Source: SG8-41 sp035574195
GTDB lineage: Bacteria > Pseudomonadota > Gammaproteobacteria > Burkholderiales > SG8-41
DNA length: 64,000 bases
Assembly: GCA_035574195.1 (NCBI GenBank)
Contig: DATLZE010000109.1
Span: 40,603 to 104,602 of the forward strand
Direction: 5' to 3'
The translations under genes and the position numbers were made by a program. The notes beneath the pieces were generated by a model, which worked only from the letters and a program-made list of their open reading frames with translations, was not told the DNA's origin and did no database searches. The stretch's first letter is position 1; each line of letters begins with the position of its first letter. This document shows, piece by piece, positions 57,297 through 64,000 of this stretch.

Positions 57297-58442
57297 ATGT
57301 CCAAGCGCGTCATCGTCGGCATGTCGGGCGGCGTGGATTCCTCGGTCGCTGCACTGCTGCTCAAGCGGCAGGGCTACGAGGTGTCGGGCCTGTTCATGAA
57401 GAACTGGGAGGACGACGACACCGACGAGTACTGCTCCTCGCGCGCGGACCTGGTGGACGCGGTGGCGGTGGCCGAGCGCATCGGCATCGAGATCGACGTC
57501 GTCAATTTCTCGGCCGAGTACAAGGAGCGCGTGTTCGGCGAGTTCCTGCGGGAATACCGAGCCGGGCGCACGCCCAACCCCGACGTGCTGTGCAACGCCG
57601 AGATCAAGTTCCGCGCGTTTCTCGACCACGCCCTCGGGCTCGGCGCAGAGTGCATCGCGACCGGGCACTACGCGCAGATCCGCGAGGTGGACGGGCTCTA
57701 TCAGCTCCTCAAGGCCGAGGACGGGACCAAGGACCAGAGCTACTTCCTTTACCGGCTCACCCAGGACCAGCTCGCAAAGACGCTCTTTCCCCTCGGGCAG
57801 CTCACCAAGCGCGAGGTGCGCGAGATCGCGCGGCGCGAGGGCCTGCCCAACCACGACAAGAAGGACTCGACCGGCATCTGCTTCATCGGCGAGCGCCCGT
57901 TCCGCGAATTCCTGAACCGCTATCTCCCGGCCGATCCGGGCGAGATCTGCACTCCTGAGGGCCGGGTGATCGGCCGCCACGACGGGCTCATGTTCTACAC
58001 CATCGGACAGCGCCAGGGACTGGGCATCGGCGGCAGCCGCGAAGGCGACGGCGAGCCGTGGTACGTCGCGGCCAAGGATCTCGAGCGCAACCGCCTGATC
58101 GTGGTCCAGGGACGCGAGCACCCGGCGCTGTTCTCCGACCGCCTGACCGCGGTGAATCTCAACTGGGTGAGCGGCACGCCGCCGCACTGCAACTGGGTGT
58201 ACGGCGCCAAGACGCGCTACCGTCAGCCGGACGCCGCCTGCACGCTCCTCGCCGCGAGCTCGGAGCGCTGCGTGGTCGAGTTCGCCGAACCGCAATGGGC
58301 GGTGACACCCGGCCAGTCAGTGGTGATCTACGAGAGCAACGTATGTCTCGGCGGGGGCATCATCGAATACGGCGAGCGCATCCGGGAGGAACAGTATTAC
58401 CGGGAGCTGCCCTGCCCGCCGGGAACGCAATCCGAAGGATGA
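57297..58442 (+). CDS. mnmA: tRNA-specific 2-thiouridylase MnmA
   Basis: 381 aa. Makes 2-thiouridine at tRNA position 34. The ATP PP-loop GMSGGVDSSVAA spans about residues 8-19, and the catalytic Cys pair is Cys99 (VLCNAEIKF) and Cys195 (STGICFIGE). FYTIGQRQGLGIGG and the ESNVCLGGGIIEYG end are normal. Cotranscribed with the Nudix gene. Confidence 0.96.
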   Translation: MSKRVIVGMSGGVDSSVAALLLKRQGYEVSGLFMKNWEDDDTDEYCSSRADLVDAVAVAERIGIEIDVVNFSAEYKERVFGEFLREYRAGRTPNPDVLCNAEIKFRAFLDHALGLGAECIATGHYAQIREVDGLYQLLKAEDGTKDQSYFLYRLTQDQLAKTLFPLGQLTKREVREIARREGLPNHDKKDSTGICFIGERPFREFLNRYLPADPGEICTPEGRVIGRHDGLMFYTIGQRQGLGIGGSREGDGEPWYVAAKDLERNRLIVVQGREHPALFSDRLTAVNLNWVSGTPPHCNWVYGAKTRYRQPDAACTLLAASSERCVVEFAEPQWAVTPGQSVVIYESNVCLGGGIIEYGERIREEQYYRELPCPPGTQSEG

Positions 58443-58521
58443 GGGCGAAAGGACGAGATAGAGGTGTTGACCCGAGACCTTGCCGCCGGGACGTGCCGCC
58501 TTCCGCCTTCTGCTTGCCGCC

Positions 58522-59133
58522 TCACGCCGCGGGGGGCGCAGTGTCGCGGAACGAAGGCCGCTGCGCGAGCCGCTCCTCGAGCCGGGCGAGGTTGGGATAG
58601 AGCCTGCGCCAGTTGATCTCGGGCAGTCGCAGGTCGAGATAGCCCAGGCAGCAGCCGACCGCGATGTCGGAGAGGTTGTAGAACTCGCCGCTGCACCAGT
58701 TGCGGTTGCCCAGCTCCTGCGCCATCGCCTCCAGCGCGCGCTCGATCTTGCCCTGCTGGCGCGCGATCCAGCCCGCCGACTGCTTCTCCGGGGCGCGCCG
58801 CTTCTCCACCGTCACCGCCACCACCGCGTCGGTGCAGCCGTCGGCGAGCGCCTCCCAGCGCCGGACCTGGATGCGGTGGCGCGTGTCCTCGGGGATGAGC
58901 TTCGCCACCGGGCTCGCGTTGTCGAGATATTCCACGATCACGCGCGAGTCGAACACCGCAGTGCCGTCGTCGGTGATCAGCACCGGCACCTTGCCGAGGG
59001 GATTGTATTCGGGGACTCGCGTCGCCTCGCCGGTCGGCGAATCCACCACGAACTCGTACTCGATGCGTTTTTCGGCAGCCACGACGCGCGCCTTGCGCGT
59101 GTACGGGCTCGCCGGTGTTCCAATGAGCTTCAT
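58522..59133 (-). CDS. glutathione S-transferase family protein
   Basis: 203 aa from MKLIGTPASPYTRKARV (59133). Thioredoxin-like N-domain with SPYTRK at the active-site position and the GSH-site segments NPLGKVPVLIT and FDSRVIVEYLD; helical C-domain with FYNLSDIAVGCCLGYLDLR. Class not assignable by eye; relatives include stringent starvation-like and YfcF/YibF-type GSTs. Divergent from the glutaredoxin-DinB gene with about 120 bases between. Confidence 0.88.
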   Translation of the reverse strand: MKLIGTPASPYTRKARVVAAEKRIEYEFVVDSPTGEATRVPEYNPLGKVPVLITDDGTAVFDSRVIVEYLDNASPVAKLIPEDTRHRIQVRRWEALADGCTDAVVAVTVEKRRAPEKQSAGWIARQQGKIERALEAMAQELGNRNWCSGEFYNLSDIAVGCCLGYLDLRLPEINWRRLYPNLARLEERLAQRPSFRDTAPPAA

Positions 59134-59252
59134 CGGGGCAACGTTCGTACCTCGTCGTTTCGAAAAGCGCGACATTATATAGCACGCTTGACGCCCGCAA
59201 AACGCGGATAGTACGCTTGCAGCATCTTCTCTCCCTGCACGAGGTCCGCGGC

Positions 59253-60026
59253 ATGGGTGCCGCCACCGAGCCTTTCATCCTCTTCGTCCAGCCGGGGTGA
59301 ACGAGCTGCCTCCGAGCGAAAGAGTTTCTTTCGAGAAAAGGCGTCGAGCACCTCGTCGTGGACGTGCTGAACGATCCCGGCGGGCGGGAAAAGCTCCTCG
59401 CGCTCGGCGTGCGCAACGTGCCGGTGGTCGCCAAGGGCAGCGCCTACGTCTTCGGCCAGAACCTCGAGGACGTGGCCGAATTCGTGGGGCTGCACGGCAC
59501 CGGGCACACGCCGCTGCCGCCGGAGGAGCTCGTCAAGAAATGGATCAGGGTGCTGCGCGTCGCGCAACGCTACATGCGCCAGATGCCGCAGGACAAGCTC
59601 GATGAACGCGTGATCGAGAACCGCGACCGCTCGATCCGGCTGCTGGGGCATCACGTCTTTCGCATCGGGGAGGCGTTCCTGGAGACGGTGATCGACGGCG
59701 TCGAGTACTGGATCCAGCATGCGAACGTCCCTCCCGCCGAGGGCACTTTCACGACCGGCGAGGAATTCGTGCGCTACGGGGACGAGGTGATCGCGCGGCT
59801 CGAGAAGTGGTGGGCACGGCTCGAGGATCGCAGCTTGAGCCGCAAGCTCAAGACCTATTACGGCATGCAGCCCGTGCACCAGGTGCTCGAGCGCTCGACT
59901 TGGCACTCGGCGCAGCACGTGCGCCAGCTCGCGCACGTGCTCGAGCGCTACGGGGTGCAACCCGAGGTGCGGCTCGCGCCCGAGGACTTGGCGGGATTGC
60001 CGCTGCCGGAGCGGCTCTTCGAGTAA
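59253..60026 (+). CDS. glutaredoxin-like/DinB fusion with in-frame TGA, probable selenoprotein
   Basis: 257 aa if TGA 59298-59300 is read as selenocysteine (residue 16). The reading is MGAATEPFILFVQPG-U16-TSC19-LRAKEFLSRKG, then VEHLVVDVLNDPGGREKLLA and NVPVVAKGSAYVFGQ. This is a full glutaredoxin-like domain with the active site at UxxC where relatives have CxxC. From about residue 90 it has a DinB/DUF664-like helical domain with metal-ligand candidates in LLGHHVFRIGEAF and ERSTWHSAQHVRQ. ATG 59253 has GAGGT seven bases upstream. There is no other stop from 59253 to 60026. A strong hairpin follows the TGA. An annotation that stops at TGA would use the downstream GTG 59358 and lose the redox domain's N-terminus. 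Alternative: a frameless gene remnant, unlikely given the intact motif and frame. Confidence 0.88.
59298..59342 (+). promoter_or_regulatory. candidate bacterial SECIS element in the glutaredoxin-DinB gene
   Basis: After TGA 59298-59300, CGAAAG (59317-59322) pairs with CTTTCG (59328-59333) around AGTTT. A lower stem GCCT (59308-59311) pairs with AGGC (59339-59342) across a 5/5 internal loop. The loop carries G and U in adjacent positions (59324-59325) and lies 26-30 bases from the U of UGA, in the range expected for SelB-binding hairpins. Confidence 0.7.
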
Positions 60027-60177
60027 AACCCCAATCCCTCACCGCAGATGCGCAGAGCGCGCGGCGGAAAAACCAAGAAACCTCGGTCTTGCTTTTCCCG
60101 GGGGGCTGGGTGGTCCAATTTTCCTGATATTCCCCTGCGCGCGTCCTGCCTGCCCGGCGGCGGGAAGGTGCAGCTGC

Positions 60178-61167
60178 TCACTGCGGCTGGATGCCCGCCG
60201 CCCTGACGAGCTTCGCGTATTTCGCGAGATCGTTCTTGATCACCTGCGCGAATTCCTCGGGGGTATTGCCGACGAGCTCGTTGCCTCCCTGCGTCGCGAG
60301 CCGCTCGATCACGTCCGGCATCCTGAGCGCCTTCACCACCTCGCGATAGAGCAGCTCCACGATGGGCCTGGGCGTGCCGGCCGGGGCCACCACCGCCTGC
60401 CATTGCGTGAGCTCGAAGCCCGCGAGCCCCTGCTCATCGAGGGTGGCCACCTCCGGCAGCGAGGAGGCGCGCTTGCGCGCGGTCACCCCCAGCGCCCTGA
60501 GCCGTCCCGCCCGCACGTGCGGCACCGAGGTGATCACGGTGTCGAACATGTAGTTGATCTGGCCTCCGAGGAGTGCGGCGAGCGAGGCCGCGCTTCCGGT
60601 GTACGGCACGTGCACGGACTGGGTGCCGGTCATCAGGTTGAAGAGTTCGCCCGAGAGGTGGTTGCCGCCGCCGATGCCGGTCGAGCCGTAGGTCATCTGT
60701 CCGGGCCTTGCCTTCAGCACAGCGACGAACTCCTTGAGGCTGGCGGCGGGCAGCGCGGGCGGCACCACCAGCACATACATGTAGGAAGTGCCCTGAGTGA
60801 TCGGCGCGAAATCCTTGATCGGGTCGTACGGCACTTTCTTGTAGAGCACGGGGTTGACCGTGAGCGGGCCGCTGTTGCCCATGAGCAGCGTATAGCCGTC
60901 GGGCGCCGACTTGGCGACGATGCCGGTGCCGATGCCGCCGTTCGCGCCCGGGCGGTTGTCCACCACCACCGTCTGGCCGAGCGCCTCCGAGAGCTTCTGC
61001 CCGATGGTGCGGGTGAAGATGTCGCCGGCGCCGCCCGGCACGTAGGGACAGATGAAGCGGATCGGACGCGCGGGATACTTCGGATCCGCCTCGCTCGCCT
61101 GCGCCGGGGCGCCGCACGCCCCGCCGAGGGCCGCCAGCACCAGGGCCGCCTGGACCGCCGTCTTCAT
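60178..61167 (-). CDS. Bug/TctC-type tripartite tricarboxylate transporter solute-binding protein
   Basis: 329 aa from MKTAVQAALVLAALGG (61167; an in-frame ATG at 61206 is less likely). Signal peptide about residues 1-25. Family pattern: YPARPIRFICPYVPGGAGDI, VDNRPGANGGIGTG, SAPDGYTLLMGNSGPLTVNP, KDFAPITQGTSYMYVLVVP and the closing GNTPEEFAQVIKND. Binds small carboxylates in known members. No tctA or tctB membrane partner is adjacent; such orphan Bug proteins are numerous in Burkholderiales-type genomes. Divergent from selA. Confidence 0.93.
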   Translation of the reverse strand: MKTAVQAALVLAALGGACGAPAQASEADPKYPARPIRFICPYVPGGAGDIFTRTIGQKLSEALGQTVVVDNRPGANGGIGTGIVAKSAPDGYTLLMGNSGPLTVNPVLYKKVPYDPIKDFAPITQGTSYMYVLVVPPALPAASLKEFVAVLKARPGQMTYGSTGIGGGNHLSGELFNLMTGTQSVHVPYTGSAASLAALLGGQINYMFDTVITSVPHVRAGRLRALGVTARKRASSLPEVATLDEQGLAGFELTQWQAVVAPAGTPRPIVELLYREVVKALRMPDVIERLATQGGNELVGNTPEEFAQVIKNDLAKYAKLVRAAGIQPQ

Positions 61168-61321
61168 AGGATCACTCCCTCTCGTCCGACACCACGACGA
61201 TAGCACAAGGGCGGAACATGAGCTAAACTGCCTTGCGCTGTTTTCCGCGTCCTCCCCTCATGCGCGCGTTGCTCCACCCCCACCGGCTCGCCGGACTCGG
61301 CGCCACCGGTTGCCTGCCGCC

Positions 61322-62761
61322 ATGCTGAATTCCTCCGCAGCCGCGCGTCGCGCGATCCCTTCTCTCGACCGCCTGCTCCGGCTCGAGGCGGTCACGGCCC
61401 TCATCGCCCGCCATGGCCGGCCGCTCGTGACCGAGGCGGCGCGCGCCGAGCTCGCGCAGCTCCGCGCCGCGCTCGCCCGCAACCGCTCCGCTTGCACCTT
61501 CGACGAAGCGCGTTTCGTGCGCGCGTGCGCCGCGCGCCTCGAGCGCGAAACCGCGCCCTCGCTGCGCCCGGTCTTCAACCTCACCGGCACGGTGCTCCAC
61601 ACCAACCTCGGCCGCGCGCTGCTGCCGCAGGAGGCGGCACAGGCGGTGGCGCGGGCGCTCACCCGCCCGGTCAACCTGGAGTACGACCTCGAGGGCGCCG
61701 GGCGCGGCGAGCGCGACCGCCACGTCGAGCGGTGGCTCACCCGCCTCACCGGCGCCGAGGCGGCGCTCGTCGTCAACAACAACGCCGCCGCGGTCTATCT
61801 CGCGCTCAACACCCTCGCGCTCAGGAAAGAGGTGCCGGTCTCGCGCGGGGAATTGATCGAGATCGGCGGCTCGTTCCGCATCCCCGACATCATGGCGCGC
61901 GCCGGGGCGAAGCTCGTCGAGGTCGGCACCACCAACCGCACCCATCTCAGGGACTACGCCGGCGCGATCACGCCGCGCACCGCGGCGCTCATGAAGGTGC
62001 ACACCAGCAATTACGCGATCCAGGGCTTTACCGCCGCGGTGCCCGAACGCGATCTCGCGGTGCTCGCGCATCGGCACCGGCTGCCGCTGATCGTGGACCT
62101 CGGCAGCGGCATGCTGGCCGACCTCGAGCAATGGGGGCTCCCGCACGAGCCCACGCCGCGCGAGGCGCTCGCCGCCGGCGCCGACCTCGTCACCTTCAGC
62201 GGCGACAAACTGATGGGCGGGCCGCAGGCGGGTCTGATCGTGGGGCGCGCGGCGCTGGTCGAGCGGCTGCGAACAAACCCGATGAAGCGCGCGCTGCGCG
62301 TGGACAAAATGACGCTCGCCGCGCTGGAAGCGGTGCTCAAGCTCTACGCCGATCCGGCTCGGCTCGCCGAACGCCTGCCGACGCTGAGATTGCTCGCGCG
62401 CCCGCTCGCCGAGATCGAGGCCCAGGCACGGCGCGTGCTGCCGGCCCTGCAAGCCGCGCTCCGGGACCGGGCGCAGGTCGCGATCGTCCCCGTGAGGAGC
62501 CAGATCGGCAGCGGCTCGCTGCCCGTGGACCTGCTCGCGAGCTGCGGCATCGCGGTGAGCGTTCCCGGAAAGCGGCGCAGGGCGGCCGCCGCAGCGATCG
62601 CCGCCGCGTTTCGCGCGCTCCCCACGCCCGTCATCGGGCGCGTGGCCGACGGTGCGTTCATCATGGACCTGCGCTGCCTGGAAGAAGAAGGCGAGTTCCT
62701 CTCGCAGCTCGATCAATTGAAACTCGAGAATCCTCGGCCACCGAGAACACAGAGAGGATGA
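61322..62761 (+). CDS. selA: L-seryl-tRNA(Sec) selenium transferase
   Basis: 479 aa PLP enzyme that turns Ser-tRNA(Sec) into Sec-tRNA(Sec) with selenophosphate. SLDRLLRLEAVTALIARHGR at the N-terminus, LTGTVLHTNLGRALLPQEAA, NNNAAAVYLALNTLA and the PLP lysine in TFSGDKLMGGPQAGLIVG (Lys296) are present. ATG 61322. The last codons, from about 62735, are supplied by the intergenic repeat, giving a tail ENPRPPRTQRG of non-native look. 125 bases from selB, the partner in the Sec pathway. Confidence 0.95.
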   Translation: MLNSSAAARRAIPSLDRLLRLEAVTALIARHGRPLVTEAARAELAQLRAALARNRSACTFDEARFVRACAARLERETAPSLRPVFNLTGTVLHTNLGRALLPQEAAQAVARALTRPVNLEYDLEGAGRGERDRHVERWLTRLTGAEAALVVNNNAAAVYLALNTLALRKEVPVSRGELIEIGGSFRIPDIMARAGAKLVEVGTTNRTHLRDYAGAITPRTAALMKVHTSNYAIQGFTAAVPERDLAVLAHRHRLPLIVDLGSGMLADLEQWGLPHEPTPREALAAGADLVTFSGDKLMGGPQAGLIVGRAALVERLRTNPMKRALRVDKMTLAALEAVLKLYADPARLAERLPTLRLLARPLAEIEAQARRVLPALQAALRDRAQVAIVPVRSQIGSGSLPVDLLASCGIAVSVPGKRRRAAAAAIAAAFRALPTPVIGRVADGAFIMDLRCLEEEGEFLSQLDQLKLENPRPPRTQRG

Positions 62762-62876
62762 CTCGCAGGATCATTCGGATTGCCCTCGCCCGAGCGCCCT
62801 CCCCTGAACAGGAGGATGGGAAGGATGCGTTATTCGCTTCTCTCCGTGCCCTGCGCGCGCTCGGTGGCTGATTCAG
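62735..62876. repeat. intergenic inverted repeat overlapping the 3' end of selA
   Basis: Left end CGGCCACCGAG (62735-62745) is the inverse, with one mismatch, of CTCGGTGGCTG (62860-62870). GAACACAGAGAGG follows on the left and CTTCTCTCCGTGCCC precedes on the right, another partial inverse match. GGTGGCTGATTC at the right end is shared with the 46.27-kb element. It lies between selA and selB and covers the selA stop codon. Confidence 0.7.
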
Positions 62877-62886
62877 AGATTAGGAA

Positions 62887-64000
62887 ATGATCGTCGCGAC
62901 CGCCGGACACATAGACCACGGCAAGACCACGCTGGTGAAGGCGCTCACCGGCGTGGACACCGACCGGCTGCCGGAAGAAAAAGCGCGCGGCATCTCGATT
63001 GACCTCGGCTTCGCCTACCTGCCCCTCGAGAGCGGCGAGGTGATCGGTTTCGTGGACGTGCCCGGACACGAGCGCTTCATCCGCAACATGCTCGCCGGCG
63101 TGTGCGGCATTGATTTCGCGCTGCTCGTCGTCGCCGCCGACGACGGCGTCATGCCGCAGACGGTCGAGCACCTGCACATCCTCGATCTGCTCGGCGTGCG
63201 CCGCGGCCTCGCGGTCCTCACCAAGTCGGACCGCGTTCCGCCCGAGCGCCTCGCGCAGGTCCGTGTCGAGGTCGCGGAGCTGCTCGCGACGACGCGGCTC
63301 GCCGGCATCCCGGTGCTGGCGACCTCCGCCGTGACCGGCGCGGGCGTGGAAGAGTTGCGCCGCGCGCTCGTCGAGGCGGCGGCGCAGCAGGCGCGGCGCT
63401 CGGCCGAGGGGCAGTACTTCCGGCTCGCCATTGACCGCGCCTTCATCATCGCGGGCAGCGGGACGGTGGTGACCGGAACGGTGTTCAACGGCTCCGTCGC
63501 GCCAGGCGATCGCCTTGTGATCTCGCCCCGCGGCACGCCGGTGCGCGTGCGCGCCCTCCAGATCCGGGGCGAGCCCGCGAGCCGCGCGCAGGCCGGCCAG
63601 CGCTGCGCGCTCAACCTGAGCGGTGCCGACCTCGAGACGGTCGCGCGCGGGGACTGGGTGCTCGCAGAGCCGATCCACGCGCCCACGCAGCGCTTGGACG
63701 CGCGCGTCACCGTGCTCGCGGCCGAGACGCGAGCGCTCAGGCACTGGACGCCGCTGCACGTGCATCTCGCCACCGCCGATGTCACCGCCCGCATCGCGAT
63801 CCCCGGTGGTGCCGAGATCGCGCCGGGCGCCTCCGCCCTCGTCCAGCTCGTGCTGGAGAAGCCGATCGGAGCGCTCAACGGGGACCGCTTCATCCTGCGC
63901 GATCAGTCCGCGCGCCGCACGCTCGGCGGGGGCGTCGTGCTCGACCCCTTCGCGCGCGCGGCGCGGCGCGCCCCGGAGGCGCGCCGCGCGCGGCTCGCAG
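62887..64000 (+). CDS. selB: selenocysteine-specific elongation factor SelB (5' part, truncated by window end)
   Basis: 371 codons visible. MIVATAGHIDHGKTTLVKAL (G1), the switch region RGISIDLGFAYL, G3 FVDVPGHERFIRNML, G4 VLTKSD and the domain II start RLAIDRAFIIAGSGTVVTGT are typical of SelB rather than EF-Tu. The C-terminal winged-helix domains that bind SECIS are beyond the window. Carries Sec-tRNA to UGA codons. AGGAAA is just in front of the ATG at 62887. Together with selA it shows a working Sec pathway; selC and selD are not seen here. Confidence 0.95.
   Translation, partial: MIVATAGHIDHGKTTLVKALTGVDTDRLPEEKARGISIDLGFAYLPLESGEVIGFVDVPGHERFIRNMLAGVCGIDFALLVVAADDGVMPQTVEHLHILDLLGVRRGLAVLTKSDRVPPERLAQVRVEVAELLATTRLAGIPVLATSAVTGAGVEELRRALVEAAAQQARRSAEGQYFRLAIDRAFIIAGSGTVVTGTVFNGSVAPGDRLVISPRGTPVRVRALQIRGEPASRAQAGQRCALNLSGADLETVARGDWVLAEPIHAPTQRLDARVTVLAAETRALRHWTPLHVHLATADVTARIAIPGGAEIAPGASALVQLVLEKPIGALNGDRFILRDQSARRTLGGGVVLDPFARAARRAPEARRARLA

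Noticed and set aside
59358..60026. Shorter DinB-only gene starting at GTG 59358
   Set aside because: It would discard a clear glutaredoxin-like N-terminus in the same frame; the only interruption is the TGA at the redox Cys.

Overview
The window is high-GC chromosomal DNA, almost fully coding, and looks like an unnamed betaproteobacterium with a sulfur-oxidising side. The evidence is a Bug-type (TctC) solute-binding protein, a DUF3579 gene next to rpsT, a betaproteobacterial proteasome homologue (BPH), the murJ/rpsT/argDFG neighbourhood, a flavocytochrome c sulfide dehydrogenase pair (fccAB) and a CysB-flanked assimilatory sulfur cluster. No phage, IS element, CRISPR array, rRNA or tRNA gene was recognised.

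Layout. 1-6.6 kb: end of a type IV pilus minor-pilin operon (pseudopilin tail, pilV, pilW, pilX, pilY1) closed by a TonB-C-domain protein. 6.6-12.1 kb (minus strand): ribF-ileS-lspA-ispH. 12.2-17.3 kb: sulfate assimilation (cysH, siroheme methyltransferase, ferredoxin, sulfite/nitrite reductase) divergent from cysB. 17.3-20.7 kb: TlpA-like thioredoxin, Tat-exported transglutaminase-like protein, murJ. 20.9-26.8 kb: rpsT, DUF3579, argD-argF-argG, BPH, yajQ. 26.7-31.4 kb: metR/metE, a glutamine amidotransferase and a retropepsin-like protease. 31.5-39.0 kb: SelW-like protein, TetR regulator, membrane hydrolase, ribBA, folE, and dxs-ispA-xseB. 39.1-47.3 kb: a CMD/AhpD protein with an in-frame TGA, then an arsenosugar-type cluster (radical SAM ArsS, methyltransferase ArsM, a VTT-flavin disulfide reductase fusion, DUF547, two glycosyltransferases, DUF2784). 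47.4-52.4 kb: fccBA, clpS-clpA, a cold-shock gene. 52.6-58.4 kb: a conserved protein I do not recognise, malate synthase, two tandem Lys/Glu-rich small secreted proteins, Nudix, mnmA. 58.5-64 kb: a GST, a glutaredoxin-DinB protein with an in-frame TGA, a Bug protein, selA and the start of selB.

The main result is a selenocysteine system. selA and selB stand together at the right end. Two unrelated redox genes in the same window each contain one in-frame TGA exactly where their families carry a redox cysteine. The CMD/AhpD protein reads C-H-Y-U-M-A-H (TGA 39485-39487). The glutaredoxin-DinB protein reads U-T-S-C (TGA 59298-59300). Both have a drawable hairpin just downstream of the TGA, and the one at 59308-59342 is strong. 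A normal annotation would split the first into two ORFs and drop the whole N-terminal active site of the second.

A second theme is intergenic palindromic repeats. Several families of degenerate inverted-repeat spacers fill gaps between genes, and one supplies the last codons and stop of selA. Other points of interest are a near-perfect intrinsic terminator directly in front of the argD ribosome-binding site, and the tandem Lys/Glu-rich secreted proteins, each with its own terminator.
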